Source: Chloroflexota bacterium
GTDB lineage: Bacteria > Chloroflexota > Dehalococcoidia > Dehalococcoidales > JACQON01
DNA length: 61,440 nucleotides
Assembly (NCBI GenBank): GCA_016202545.1
Contig: JACQON010000010.1
Coordinates: forward strand, 1-61,440
Direction of reading: 5' to 3'
Part shown: positions 48,528 through 57,166 of the stretch, piece by piece
Layout: every line of letters begins with the position of its first letter
How positions within the stretch are numbered: position 1 is the first letter of the stretch
The notes under the pieces: model-generated
Databases searched by the model: none
Told to the model about the DNA's origin: nothing
The model's input: the letters and a program-made list of their open reading frames with translations, nothing else
Made by a program: the position numbers and the translations under genes

Positions 48528-49580
48528 ATGATTGACATAAGAAACCTCTCCTTTCATATCGGCAGTTTCTCACTGAAGGACATCAACCTGACCATCGGTG
48601 ATGGGGAGTACTTCGTCATCCTCGGCCCAACGGGCGCTGGCAAGACCGTCTTCCTCGAATGCATCGCCGGGCTTCATCATGTCAAGCAGGGGCAGATATG
48701 GATAAATGGCAGGGAGGTTACCCGGCTGACGCCTGAGGAGCGCAACCTGGGATATGTGCCCCAGGACTATGTGCTGTTCCCATTTCTCAATGTAGTTGAC
48801 AATATCGGCTTTGGACTGAGACAGACAAGGTCTTCTAAAAGCGAAATGCACCGCAGGATAAAGAGCCTGGCCGAGCTGCTGGGTATCTCACCGCTGTTGG
48901 AACGCGATGTAAATACCCTGAGCGGCGGGGAAAAGCAACGGGTGGCTCTGGCCCGCGCCCTGGCCACCTCTCCCCGCATCCTGCTCCTGGACGAGCCGCT
49001 TAGCAACCTGGACCTGCAGACATCCAAATACCTCAGGCTTGAGCTACTGCGCATCCACAGGGAATTGGGAATCACCATCGTACATATAACTCACAACCAG
49101 GTGGAGGCCGAGGAGATGGCTGACAGGATAGCTATCATCAATATCGGCAGTCTGGAGCAGGTAGGCAAGCCACACGACGTATTCTTCTATCCTGAAAATG
49201 AGATAGTCTCCGACTTCATCGGGGCGATGAATATCCTTGACTGTGATTCCTACCGGCCGCTGGGAAATGGACTGGCGGAAGCCGACTGCGGTGGACTGCG
49301 CATAATCCTGGCCCATGATGGAGATTCGGTCCGCCGGATAGCCCTCTTCCCCAGGGACATCTATGTTTCCGATACCCAGCCGCCCGGTCCGCAGATAAAC
49401 CGTTTCAAGGGCACCATCACCAGCATCGCATCCCGCGGCGCCACCGTGCGGCTTGAAATCAAGATAGGCGAGAAGACTTTATATGCCGAAATGCCCGATG
49501 ATATTTTTGGGGGCATGAACCTGGCTGTGGGCAAAGAGGTCTTCCTGATACTGAAACTGCGGAGGATGAGAGTCCTTTGA
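48528..49580 (+). CDS. modC: Molybdate ABC transporter ATP-binding protein
   Basis: 350 aa. Walker A is VILGPTGAGKTVFLECIAGL, the Q-loop is YVPQDYVLFPF, the signature is TLSGGEKQRVALARAL, Walker B is ILLLDEPLSNLD, and the H-loop is IVHITHNQVEAEE. A C-terminal TOBE-like domain (RFKGTITSIASRGATVRLEI) fits molybdate binding. The ATG at 48528 directly follows the ModB stop; a TTG at 48510 is an alternative. Confidence 0.93.
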   Translation: MIDIRNLSFHIGSFSLKDINLTIGDGEYFVILGPTGAGKTVFLECIAGLHHVKQGQIWINGREVTRLTPEERNLGYVPQDYVLFPFLNVVDNIGFGLRQTRSSKSEMHRRIKSLAELLGISPLLERDVNTLSGGEKQRVALARALATSPRILLLDEPLSNLDLQTSKYLRLELLRIHRELGITIVHITHNQVEAEEMADRIAIINIGSLEQVGKPHDVFFYPENEIVSDFIGAMNILDCDSYRPLGNGLAEADCGGLRIILAHDGDSVRRIALFPRDIYVSDTQPPGPQINRFKGTITSIASRGATVRLEIKIGEKTLYAEMPDDIFGGMNLAVGKEVFLILKLRRMRVL

Positions 49581-49609
49581 CCGGGAAACCACAATCAGGA
49601 GGGTGACAT

Positions 49610-50407
49610 ATGCTTGCTGATATGGTAGTCCTCATCAGAGGCGCTGGAGAGCTGGCCAGCGGGGTTGCCCACCGGCTGGCCCGGTCCCATTTTAAGGTCT
49701 GCCTTACTGAAATACCCTACCCCCAGGCGGTGCGGAGGGAAACCAGCTTCTGTGAGGCGGTCTACGATGGCGAAAAAGAGGTGGAAGGGGTGGTGGCCAG
49801 GCTGGTACAGTCCCCTGATGAAATTCCTGCTGTATGGCAGGAGGGCAAGGTGCCGCTCCTGATTGACCCCGAGGCCAGGGTGAAAAATGTCCTCAAGCCC
49901 GATGTCCTGCTTGACGCCATAATCGCCAAAAAGAACCTGGGCACACGCATAACGGATGCCCCGCTGGTTATCGGCCTGGGCCCGGGCTTTCAGGCCGGGA
50001 AAGATGTCCATCTGGTGGTCGAGACCAACCGTGGCCACAACCTGGGCCGGGTCATCTCTGAGGGAGAGGCGGAGGCCAATACCGGCGTCCCCGGGGAAAT
50101 CGCCGGCGTCACCGCCGAGCGGGTGCTCCATGCCCCCAAGGCCGGCAAGCTGTCAACATCATGGAGAATCGGAGACCATGTTGAGGCAGGCGAAGCTATT
50201 GGCCGCGTTGACGGCTCTCCGGTGGTGACGCTGGTCGGTGGCGTTATCCGGGGTCTGCTGCGGGACGGGGCCGAAGTGCACCGGGGGATGAAAATGGGGG
50301 ATGTTGACCCCCGCGGCATCGAAGAATATTGCTACACCGTATCGGACAAGGCCAGGGCCATTGCCGGTGGGGTGCTGGAAGCGATACTGTCCCGCCTTAA
50401 TCAGTAG
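49610..50407 (+). CDS. yqeB: YqeB family molybdenum hydroxylase accessory protein
   Basis: 265 aa, AGGAGGGTGACAT before the ATG. It has the start of this family (VVLIRGAGELASGVAHRLAR), then CLTEIPYPQAVRRETSFCEA and PLVIGLGPGFQAGKDVHLVV, and ETNRGHNLGRVI. YqeB occurs with selenium-dependent molybdenum hydroxylases; the biochemical role is unsettled. It follows ModABC directly and overlaps MocA tail-to-tail by 11 nt. Confidence 0.9.
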   Translation: MLADMVVLIRGAGELASGVAHRLARSHFKVCLTEIPYPQAVRRETSFCEAVYDGEKEVEGVVARLVQSPDEIPAVWQEGKVPLLIDPEARVKNVLKPDVLLDAIIAKKNLGTRITDAPLVIGLGPGFQAGKDVHLVVETNRGHNLGRVISEGEAEANTGVPGEIAGVTAERVLHAPKAGKLSTSWRIGDHVEAGEAIGRVDGSPVVTLVGGVIRGLLRDGAEVHRGMKMGDVDPRGIEEYCYTVSDKARAIAGGVLEAILSRLNQ

Positions 50408-51026
50408 CGGGCTTCGAACCGGCCTGCGGCAGGGCCTTCAGATAGTCCTGCCAGGTATCAATGTCTACGTTGACGCCCTGGCAGTCGACCGCTACCTCGA
50501 GGACGTCATCGGGATGCTGGCCGACTATCTCTCTGCCTCCCACATCGCCCTTGAGCGCCAGCAGCTCATCCCTGTACCTCAGAGACAGGATAACCGGGTG
50601 TCCCCTCTGGCCCAGGCAGACCGGGACGGCGATGCCTCTGTCGTGGCTGAGGAATTCCTCTATCAGCTTGTTGACAGTCTGGCTATCCGTCAGGGGCTGG
50701 TCGGCCAGGACTATCATCATCGCTACGGCTTTCTCATCGGCGGCGCTTAGCCCCTTTACTATGGAGGTGCTCATTCCCTGCCGGTAAAGCTCGTTCACGG
50801 CGACCTTGACTGGGCGAGTGCCTATCGCCCGCACTATCTCCCGGGCATTATGGCCGACCACCACGATAACCTCGCTCACCCTGGAATCAAGCAGCGTGTC
50901 AATGGCTTGCTCCATGATGGTGCCGCCGCCGAAGGGCAACAGCAGCTTTGGCCTGCCCATCCGCTTCGATTCACCGGCAGCCAGCACTATTGCCGATACC
51001 GGTGCCTTGTCGCCTTTTCCGTTCAT
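50397..51026 (-). CDS. mocA: Molybdenum cofactor cytidylyltransferase
   Basis: 209 aa. The nucleotidyltransferase signature SAIVLAAGESKRMGRPKLLL, the AVAMMIVLADQPLTD site, and the GQRGHPVILSLRYRDELLAL followed by GDVGGREIV segment match MocA. It transfers CMP to the molybdopterin cofactor to give MCD, used by xanthine-dehydrogenase-type enzymes such as those encoded at 54.8-61.3 kb. It is co-directional with YqeC. Confidence 0.9.
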   Translation of the reverse strand: MNGKGDKAPVSAIVLAAGESKRMGRPKLLLPFGGGTIMEQAIDTLLDSRVSEVIVVVGHNAREIVRAIGTRPVKVAVNELYRQGMSTSIVKGLSAADEKAVAMMIVLADQPLTDSQTVNKLIEEFLSHDRGIAVPVCLGQRGHPVILSLRYRDELLALKGDVGGREIVGQHPDDVLEVAVDCQGVNVDIDTWQDYLKALPQAGSKPATD

Positions 51027-51049
51027 GGAGATTATCTGTTTACCTCACC

Positions 51050-51118
51050 GTTCTCAAGTCCCCCTTTGTCAAAGGGGTTCACCCTGAAGGGTTCTCCCTG
51101 AAGGGGACGAAGGGGGAT
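51050..51118. repeat. Short CCCCTTT/AAAGGGG inverted-repeat element
   Basis: GTCCCCCTTTGTCAAAGGGGTTCACC followed by repeated CCCTGAAGGG units and AAGGGGGATTTG covers the 3' end of the YqeC gene. The inverted repeats CCCCTTTGTCAAAGGGG and CCCTGAAGGG are perfect or nearly so. The pattern resembles dispersed palindromic repeats of bacterial genomes; whether it recurs in this genome is not visible here. Confidence 0.45.
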
Positions 51119-51929
51119 TTGGAAATACGACCTCGACCACTGTCCGGGCAAACTGCACCTGTCCCAGCACCACGCGCTCAATCCGGGGATGCCCCATATC
51201 CAGAATGCGGCGGGCCAGCCCTCTGGCCCTGCCCAGTCCCTCATCCAGGTCTACTTTATTGATGATAGGCACAATCCTGGCCTGAGCCGGACTGCCCTTG
51301 GCCATGCCCTGGGGATGGGTAACCAGGATAGCGATGGCCTCCGTCGTGATGGTGCCGCCGAGAGGCAGTCCCGTCAGCCTGGAAACTATCTCAGGACGGA
51401 AGACGACCTCCATGTCGAGCTTGCCGCCCAGGGCGTCTATTCCCACCACGGGTATAACCAGGGAGGTGCTGGCGGGAATTACCGGCTCGAACGGGCCCGG
51501 TGCTTTTAATGGCCTCCGGGCGGCCCCGTCCGCCTCGACGATGATGCAGGAGACCTCACCTGACCGGGCCAGCTTGTCCACGAACTCCGGGCTGACCCCC
51601 TTCAGCTTTCCCGCGTCCAGCTTTTCGCCGGCCAGCGTGATATGTCCATACCGTTTGAGGTTCTCAAGCAGCAGCCCGGCCAGCTTTCCTTCATCCTTTT
51701 CCACCAGGAGCAGCGGACTTTCGGAAGCTGACGGCTCGATAATCCTGGTAGTGGTGGTAGTGACCACCTTCGCTCCGGCGGCAGCCAGCTCCTGGGCCAG
51801 GGCGTACATGAGGGTGGTCTTGCCGCCACCCCCCACCAGGCTTATCACCTCGCCGGGCTTAACATCAAAGGCTTGCCTGAGGCCGGGCGGCGTTGCGCCT
51901 CCGGCTTCTATTTTCTGATGATGAGCCAT
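51069..51929 (-). CDS. yqeC: YqeC-type selenium-dependent hydroxylase accessory protein
   Basis: 286 aa. A P-loop (VISLVGGGGKTTLMYALAQEL) is followed by VVTTTTTRIIEP, CIIVEADGAARRPLKAPGPF, and VGIDALGGKLD, the pattern of the YqeC family found with selenium-dependent molybdenum hydroxylases. The C-terminus (NPPSSPSGRTLQGEPL) is translated from a palindromic repeat, so the original stop was probably earlier. It overlaps the methyltransferase gene by 22 nt. Confidence 0.88.
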   Translation of the reverse strand: MAHHQKIEAGGATPPGLRQAFDVKPGEVISLVGGGGKTTLMYALAQELAAAGAKVVTTTTTRIIEPSASESPLLLVEKDEGKLAGLLLENLKRYGHITLAGEKLDAGKLKGVSPEFVDKLARSGEVSCIIVEADGAARRPLKAPGPFEPVIPASTSLVIPVVGIDALGGKLDMEVVFRPEIVSRLTGLPLGGTITTEAIAILVTHPQGMAKGSPAQARIVPIINKVDLDEGLGRARGLARRILDMGHPRIERVVLGQVQFARTVVEVVFPNPPSSPSGRTLQGEPL

Positions 51930-52516
51930 ACTCCGCCTTCCTCTATTATCTCACAGTTGCCCGTCAGCCCGGACTCCCTCACCAGCTCTGCCAGCTCCTC
52001 CACGCCGACTTTTCGTCGCCCCAGCCTTTCATTCAGAACGCGCGACTCACCGGCGATGCCGGCGATAATCTCCGCAGGTACGCCCTTGCCGTAGCCCCCA
52101 CCGATAAAAGCCACGCCTCCGGGCCTCAGCACCCGGAATATCTCTTGCAAAAGGCCTGCCTTGTCCAGGAAGAAGAAAGCGCCCCGGAATATCGCCAGGT
52201 CGAAGCCGGAGTTGGCAAAGGTCAGGTGATTCAGGTCTGTCCTGTCGACGGCGATACTCCGGGATAACCCCGAAGCTGACAGCCGCCCTCTCAGATATTC
52301 AACCACCTCCGGCCTCTCATCGGCAATGGTGATGTTCAACCCGGGGTGTAGCCTGGACAGCTCCAGGGAAATTCCGCCCGAGAACGGCCCCATCTCCAGG
52401 ACCGCTCCGCAGTCCCTTCCGTAGCCCTCCATTACCTGCGCAGCCAGGTAGGGATACACCTTTGTCCACAGGCTATCCAGCCTTTTCAGGGCAACAATGT
52501 CCATAGACGACCACAA
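51908..52516 (-). CDS. Class I SAM-dependent methyltransferase
   Basis: 202 aa (a start four codons later, MDIVALKRL, is equally possible). Motif I is AVLEMGPFSGGISLELSR, motif II ITIADERPEVVEYL, and later FRVLRPGGVAFIGGGYGKGV. It is of the small-molecule methyltransferase type (Methyltransf_11/25). The substrate is unknown; the overlap with YqeC suggests a link to cofactor or hydroxylase maturation, but this may be only operon economy. Confidence 0.85.
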   Translation of the reverse strand: MWSSMDIVALKRLDSLWTKVYPYLAAQVMEGYGRDCGAVLEMGPFSGGISLELSRLHPGLNITIADERPEVVEYLRGRLSASGLSRSIAVDRTDLNHLTFANSGFDLAIFRGAFFFLDKAGLLQEIFRVLRPGGVAFIGGGYGKGVPAEIIAGIAGESRVLNERLGRRKVGVEELAELVRESGLTGNCEIIEEGGVWLIIRK

Positions 52517-52593
52517 AATCGCTTGGTTCCTGTTGAAGTCAGAGTCGCTCCAGGCGTCGGAGAAAAGTCGGAATCATGGACTATGAGCATAAA

Positions 52594-52854
52594 TCAGGGG
52601 TTCCTGAGACATTCATCATGATTGTCCACGTTGCGCATGAGGAACACATCTTCATCTCGCGCGAAAGTCACGCGATACTTGGCATCGACACGGGCTTCAA
52701 AGATGTCCTCGATTCCTTCCACAGGATGACTTCGCAGTCCGGGATGCCTGAAGTCGGCATCGAGCAGGCGGAGCGCCTTATCCACCTTCCTCTGTATAGC
52801 CTCAGGTAATCGTTCGTACTGCTTGACAAATCGCTCAGTAAACTGGACGGGCAT
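52594..52854 (-). CDS. RelE/ParE-type toxin
   Basis: 86 aa. It shows the RelE/ParE fold pattern: FVKQYERLPEAIQRKVDKAL, HPGLRSHPVEGIEDIFEARV, and YRVTFARDEDVFLMRNVDNH. Such proteins cut mRNA at the ribosome or inhibit gyrase. It starts 6 nt after the stop of the AbrB-type antitoxin gene, so the pair forms a type II toxin-antitoxin operon. Confidence 0.85.
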   Translation of the reverse strand: MPVQFTERFVKQYERLPEAIQRKVDKALRLLDADFRHPGLRSHPVEGIEDIFEARVDAKYRVTFARDEDVFLMRNVDNHDECLRNP

Positions 52855-52860
52855 TGCCGG

Positions 52861-53172
52861 CTAAGCCTCGTTGGTTGCGCCCGAACCCTTCTTCGCCCGC
52901 TTGTGGAGAAAGGCGACGGCTTTCCTGGCATTATCAAAGCTGTGGATACGCCCGGCGCGGATGTCCTCCTCGGCTTCTCTTTCGCCTTCCTGCCAGCGCC
53001 TGGCCCAAAACCACGCCTGCTCCTTGTCCACCAGCTTCTTCACGCGCATCACAATTTCGCTATCATTCACCCTGACGTCCAGGAAGTCGCCCTCCTCTAT
53101 ATTCAGGGCCTGGCGGACGGCCTGAGGTAAGGTAACCTGCGCCTTCTTACGTACCTGGATTAGCTCCGACAT
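52861..53172 (-). CDS. AbrB-type antitoxin
   Basis: 103 aa from the ATG at 53170-53172 (TTGGAGGATTTGCC upstream). The N-terminal AbrB/SpoVT fold is clear: IQVRKKAQVTLPQAVRQAL, then EEGDFLDVRVNDSEIVMRV. A charged C-terminal helix (RRWQEGEREAEEDIRAGRI) should wrap the toxin. It precedes the RelE-type toxin and probably autoregulates the operon. Confidence 0.85.
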   Translation of the reverse strand: MSELIQVRKKAQVTLPQAVRQALNIEEGDFLDVRVNDSEIVMRVKKLVDKEQAWFWARRWQEGEREAEEDIRAGRIHSFDNARKAVAFLHKRAKKGSGATNEA

Positions 53173-53527
53173 GGCAAATCCTCCAATAGTCCAACTTTCC
53201 AACAGTCTTACTATATCAAAGTTAAGAGAGGATTTCAAGTGCAGGGCAACTGGCATTTGCTAGCCCGCACTGGAAGCATTCCGAACTTTTCTTTGAAAAG
53301 AAGGGACTGATACCAGATTTGCAGCGGTTACTCACAGAGTAAGCTGTACAATAGACAGAACTTTTAGGCTGACGTTTGATATTCACTTATAAACAAGTCA
53401 CTCCAGGACTTCAGGAGGCTGCAGCAGAACGTTTTGACCAAATATTAGCAAAACCTTAGAGAATCAAGGATGTTTCTTAAGCTGATTTCTCGACCCGTTC
53501 ACTGCTTTAGAAGAAGGCAAGGAACAT
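53173..53527. other. Intergenic region with left copy of a 20-bp repeat
   Basis: No gene seen. ATTTGCTAGCCCGCACTGGA (53255-53274) recurs with one mismatch at 54726-54745, on the other side of the transglutaminase-like gene. The remaining sequence is AT-rich without clear features. Confidence 0.5.
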
Positions 53528-54589
53528 CTAATTTTGGCTTAGCCACGTAATAAAATCTGCCGTAGTCGAGAACTGACGGTCTAAGTTTTCCGAGAAAACC
53601 CTATCAACAAATGCACCCGGTATTTGTCCCTCCCAATATGATGACCAGTTGTTAATAGCTAGACTTGCACTTTCGGACCGTAATGAACCGTATTGCATCC
53701 CAGTGTAGTATTTCCCGGCGGGGTCAAGAATGGTAAGCCCCCCACCTTGAACAGGAAAAACAACTGCTGCGTGACCTGGAACCCCAGGCACACTAGAAGA
53801 TATTGTTATTACCCAAATTGCAAAGTTGTTTTTGTTGTAACTTTTTATCATGCTGGCAAGGAGTAAAGCCATATCTTCACAATCGCCCGTTTTGTCTGCA
53901 AGAGTCTCCGCAGGCATTCTCCAGAAATCTTCTCTCCAAGTGAACGTACCCGACAAAGCCGACGGAAGGAGCGGCGTGTAGCTATCATAAGAATATAAGA
54001 TATTCTTTACTACCCATTGGTAAATTATTGAATAATCGTTCCATACCTTACTCGTCTCGCCAGTATAGGGAGTCGTAATCTCCTGGACTTTAGCTGATAC
54101 TGCAGTATCAGAGGGAGTGATAAAGCTCTGCCTGTCTTGCTGGGTAAAACCAAATCGTGTATTGATATTATTCCTTAATCTTACGTATGAACTCAATAGT
54201 TGGCTCTTTTCATCATTCGCCGTCTGTAATTGAGTCCTGACGTTAGCAAGTTCAGCTTTTTGGGTTGCAACTTGGATAATTACGAGGTCTAGCTGAGCTT
54301 CTGTAGCTGTAAGTTGTGTCTTGGTTACATCCAGTTGGGCTTTAGTATCCCCTAACTTAGCCTTTGTCGTATTCAGTTCCCCAGTCGTGATGGTTAGCTG
54401 CGCCTCGGTATTCGCTAGTCGTCCTCTTGTCGTATTCAGTTCCCCAGTCGTGATGGTTAGCTGCGCCTCGGTATTCGCTAGTCGTCCTCTTGTCGTATTC
54501 AATGAGCGCCATATATTTTCAGCAAGTACCGAAGAAATAACGAGTAATACCATCATTACTATAGAAGATATTTTCCATACATTGTTCAT
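53528..54589 (-). CDS. Membrane-anchored transglutaminase-like cysteine protease with coiled coil
   Basis: 353 aa. An N-terminal hydrophobic helix (SIVMMVLLVISSVLAENIW) anchors a long coiled coil made of LNTTRGRLANTEAQLTITTG repeats. The C-terminal transglutaminase-like domain has Cys in DKTGDCEDMALLLASM, His in GVPGHAAVVFPVQGG and Asp in LTILDPAGKYY. Members are peptidases or amidases acting outside the membrane. The gene is AT-richer than its neighbours and flanked by 20-bp direct repeats, suggesting a recent insertion. Confidence 0.8.
   Translation of the reverse strand: MNNVWKISSIVMMVLLVISSVLAENIWRSLNTTRGRLANTEAQLTITTGELNTTRGRLANTEAQLTITTGELNTTKAKLGDTKAQLDVTKTQLTATEAQLDLVIIQVATQKAELANVRTQLQTANDEKSQLLSSYVRLRNNINTRFGFTQQDRQSFITPSDTAVSAKVQEITTPYTGETSKVWNDYSIIYQWVVKNILYSYDSYTPLLPSALSGTFTWREDFWRMPAETLADKTGDCEDMALLLASMIKSYNKNNFAIWVITISSSVPGVPGHAAVVFPVQGGGLTILDPAGKYYTGMQYGSLRSESASLAINNWSSYWEGQIPGAFVDRVFSENLDRQFSTTADFITWLSQN
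54370..54500 (-). repeat. Exact 63-bp tandem duplication in the coiled-coil coding region
   Basis: The segment beginning TCGTATTCAGTTCCCCAGTC and ending in CGCTAGTCGTCCTCTTG occurs twice in tandem, encoding LNTTRGRLANTEAQLTITTGE twice. The copies are essentially identical in DNA, so the duplication is recent. Length variation here between strains is likely. Confidence 0.75.
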
Positions 54590-54679
54590 TCCCGACTCCT
54601 TAGAATAAGCATGGGTTTATTTTAGCATATTGTATTCACAAGTAGCCGTTCATCGCCGGTTAACCGTTAGCAAAAACAG

Positions 54680-54715
54680 AAAAACCCGAAATCCTTAAAA
54701 AATCGAGGGGCTTTT
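54680..54715 (-). terminator. Probable terminator of the molybdenum hydroxylase operon
   Basis: On the minus strand AAAAGCCC (54708-54715) can pair with GGGTTTTT (54680-54687), with one G-T pair, and a T-rich run follows. It lies between the last hydroxylase gene (stop at 54778) and the transglutaminase gene. Confidence 0.45.
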
Positions 54716-54777
54716 TAGCTCCAGAATTTGCCAGCCCGCACTGGATTCGAACCCACACCCTGGCGGCTAATCGCGGC

Positions 54778-57111
54778 CTATTTTGATTTCTTCTTGGCTT
54801 CGATGGCCTTGATTACCATCTGGGGAGTGATGGGGAAGTCCCTCATCCTCACGCCCACGGCATCATAGATGGCGTTGGCGATGGCCGCCGCCGGCGGTAT
54901 GATGCTCTGCTCTCCCACTCCCTTTGCCCCGAAGGGGCCGGGGGTGTTTTCAGCCTGCGACTGGACGAGGATGCTATGAATGGGGGAAATGTCGATAGAA
55001 GAGGGAACGCCATATTTGAGAGGCGATGCGTTCATCACCTTGCCCTCTTTGAAGCCGAAGTTCTCGGTCAGGGTGTGGCCTATGGCCTGGGCTAAGCCGC
55101 CTTCTACCTGCCCTTCGGCGGCCATGGGATTGAGCGCCCTGCCCAGGTCATGGGCGGAGTAGAAGTCGATGACCTTCACCTGTCCCGTATTCCGGTCAAC
55201 CTCCACCTCGGCCACCTGAGCGCCGAAGGTATAGGCGGTGGAAAAGTTGCCGTAGCCGGTCTCGTCCATGAGCACTGTCCTGCGCTCGTCAACGCCCAGC
55301 CCCTGGACAGGCTTGCCCCCTCTCTGGTATATCGCCAGCTCGGTGACCTCGGCGATGGTCAACACCCTATCGGGATTGCTCCTGATAAAAATCTTGCCGC
55401 CCCTGGCATCCAGGTCGGCTGGTTCAACTTCCATCTCCCTGGCGGCGATTTCAAAGAGTTGCCTTTTTACTTCCTCAGCCGCCAGCTTGACCGCGGTGCC
55501 ACCGCTGATGGTCACCCGGTCGCCATCGGGCCCCAGGGTAAACGGGCTGATGTCAGTGTCCTGGGTATGGAAGACGACGTCCTCCGCTGAAATTCCCAGC
55601 ACTTCAGCAGCTATCTGGGCATAGATAGTGCGCGACCCCTGCCCGTAGTCCGGCTCGCCGGTCATCAGGCAGACCTTGCCGCCATCCAGCATCCGGGCAT
55701 TGCAGGCGGAACCGCCGAAGCCCGGCCCCATCCGGTAATCGGAGCAGAACATCCCGCATACCATCCCCATCCCTCGCCCCGGCGGCAGCTTGCCCTTTTT
55801 CTCCCGCCACCGGCTGGCCTCAGCCGCCTTCCGGATACACTCATCCAGGGCGCAGCTTTTTATATCCCAGCCGTGAGCGGTGACATCGCCGAGCCTGGTG
55901 GCATTCTTCAACCTCAGTTCCACCGGGTCTATGCCCAGCTTTTCGGCCAGTTCATCCAGGCTGGACTCAACGGCGAAGGTCATCTGGGGGACGCCAAAGC
56001 CGCGGTAGGCGCCAACGGGCATCTTGTTGGTGAAAACGGTACGTGAATCGGCCTTGATATTGCGCAGCCGGTACAGCGAGCCGGTCACAATGGAGGCAAA
56101 AATGGTTATGTCCGGCCCGTAGTCAATATAAGCCCCGTTGTCCCCGACCATCTCGATTTGCTTGGCCGTAAGCGTTCCGTCCTTCCTGGCCCCCAGCTTC
56201 AGCTTTATCCAGGAGCCGAGGCGGGGACGGCTGGCTTCAATATCTTCATCTCTAACATGGGCCATCTTGACCGGCTTTCCCGTCTTCATGGCCAGCAGGG
56301 CACAGATGGCATAGACTGGCATGAGCTTTATTTTGGCGCCAAAGGCCCCGCCGATATAGGTCTGGATGACCCTTATGTCGCTCTTGGACATATTCAAGAC
56401 TCTGGCCAGGCTGATATGAAGCTGGAAGGGGTGCATGGAGGTAGTCCATAGCGTCAGCCTGCCGCCGGTGTAGTCAGCCAGGCAGGCAATCTTCTCCATG
56501 TAGGCCTGGTAGACGAAGGGCGTGGTGTAGGTATTTTCGACGATGCAGTCCGAGTCAGCGAACCCCCGGCCCACATCCCCTCTTTCATACTGGAAGGTCT
56601 CGATGACATTCCCCTTTATGGACACCTCGTGGACGAAGTACTCGCTTACGGGTGACAGGCGCGGCTTGATGGCCGGGGTACTGGGGTCGTGAATCCGGAC
56701 TGAGTCTGGCTGCAACGCCTCCAGGGGGTCGAAGATGGCCGGCAATGGCTCATACTCCACCCGTATCAGTTCCAGCGCCTCTCCGGCGGTATCCGCATCA
56801 ACAGCCGCTACCGCCGCCACCTCATCGCCGATGAAGCGGACTTTGGTGGTGCAGAATATCCGCCTGTCGGCATGGGGGCTATCGGTGCTGGGGGTATTCT
56901 TGCCAGTGAGCACCAGCTTTACGCCGCGCAGCCTCTCTGCCTGGCTGGTATCAATGCTGACGATGCGGGCATGAGGGTAGGGGCTTCTCAGCACCTTGCC
57001 ATGGAGCATGCCAGGGAGTGATATATCGGTGCTGTATTCAGCCCTGCCGGTGAGCTTCACCAGAGAATCTTCTCTGGGCACCCTCTTGCCAACCACCGAT
57101 AACTGCTCCAT
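54778..57111 (-). CDS. Xanthine dehydrogenase family Mo-binding subunit, copy 2
   Basis: 777 aa. It has the aldehyde oxidase/xanthine dehydrogenase large-subunit pattern: N-terminal GKRVPREDSLVKLTGRAEYS, Mo-site loops IQTYIGGAFGAKIKL and GAYRGFGVPQMTFAVE, GEPDYGQGSRTIYAQ, and a C-terminal GAKGVGEQSIIPPAAAIANA containing the catalytic glutamate. The molybdopterin-cytosine-dinucleotide cofactor fits MocA encoded nearby. Substrate not readable. It is the last gene of an operon with FAD and 2Fe-2S subunits and a paralogous large subunit. Confidence 0.93.
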   Translation of the reverse strand: MEQLSVVGKRVPREDSLVKLTGRAEYSTDISLPGMLHGKVLRSPYPHARIVSIDTSQAERLRGVKLVLTGKNTPSTDSPHADRRIFCTTKVRFIGDEVAAVAAVDADTAGEALELIRVEYEPLPAIFDPLEALQPDSVRIHDPSTPAIKPRLSPVSEYFVHEVSIKGNVIETFQYERGDVGRGFADSDCIVENTYTTPFVYQAYMEKIACLADYTGGRLTLWTTSMHPFQLHISLARVLNMSKSDIRVIQTYIGGAFGAKIKLMPVYAICALLAMKTGKPVKMAHVRDEDIEASRPRLGSWIKLKLGARKDGTLTAKQIEMVGDNGAYIDYGPDITIFASIVTGSLYRLRNIKADSRTVFTNKMPVGAYRGFGVPQMTFAVESSLDELAEKLGIDPVELRLKNATRLGDVTAHGWDIKSCALDECIRKAAEASRWREKKGKLPPGRGMGMVCGMFCSDYRMGPGFGGSACNARMLDGGKVCLMTGEPDYGQGSRTIYAQIAAEVLGISAEDVVFHTQDTDISPFTLGPDGDRVTISGGTAVKLAAEEVKRQLFEIAAREMEVEPADLDARGGKIFIRSNPDRVLTIAEVTELAIYQRGGKPVQGLGVDERRTVLMDETGYGNFSTAYTFGAQVAEVEVDRNTGQVKVIDFYSAHDLGRALNPMAAEGQVEGGLAQAIGHTLTENFGFKEGKVMNASPLKYGVPSSIDISPIHSILVQSQAENTPGPFGAKGVGEQSIIPPAAAIANAIYDAVGVRMRDFPITPQMVIKAIEAKKKSK

Positions 57112-57166
57112 ACGTAGCTCCTTTCCCGTGCCGTCCGCTTTTCGTGTCCTGGTTATAGCTAGGGCT

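Larger units (their letters stand above)
53255..54745. repeat. 20-bp direct repeats (19 of 20 identical) flanking the transglutaminase-like gene
   Basis: ATTTGC(T)AGCCCGCACTGGA at 53255-53274 and ATTTGC(C)AGCCCGCACTGGA at 54726-54745 lie in the same orientation about 1.47 kb apart. The right copy continues into TTCGAACCC, which resembles the reverse complement of a tRNA T-arm. This looks like an attachment-site or target duplication around a small insertion, although no recombinase lies within it. Confidence 0.55.

Noticed and set aside
47795-48538. A 247-codon minus-strand frame opposite modB
   Set aside because: It is Gly/Gln/Asp-rich low-complexity sequence produced by reading the permease gene backwards.
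54370-54500. Two identical 63-bp units, possibly a CRISPR or transposon end
   Set aside because: They are an in-frame tandem duplication inside the coiled coil of the transglutaminase-like protein, without spacers or inverted ends.
54725-54770. tRNA gene suggested by CACTGGATTCGAACCCACACC on the plus strand
   Set aside because: Only a T-arm-like segment is present; the T-stem does not pair well and no D-arm, anticodon arm or acceptor stem can be built.
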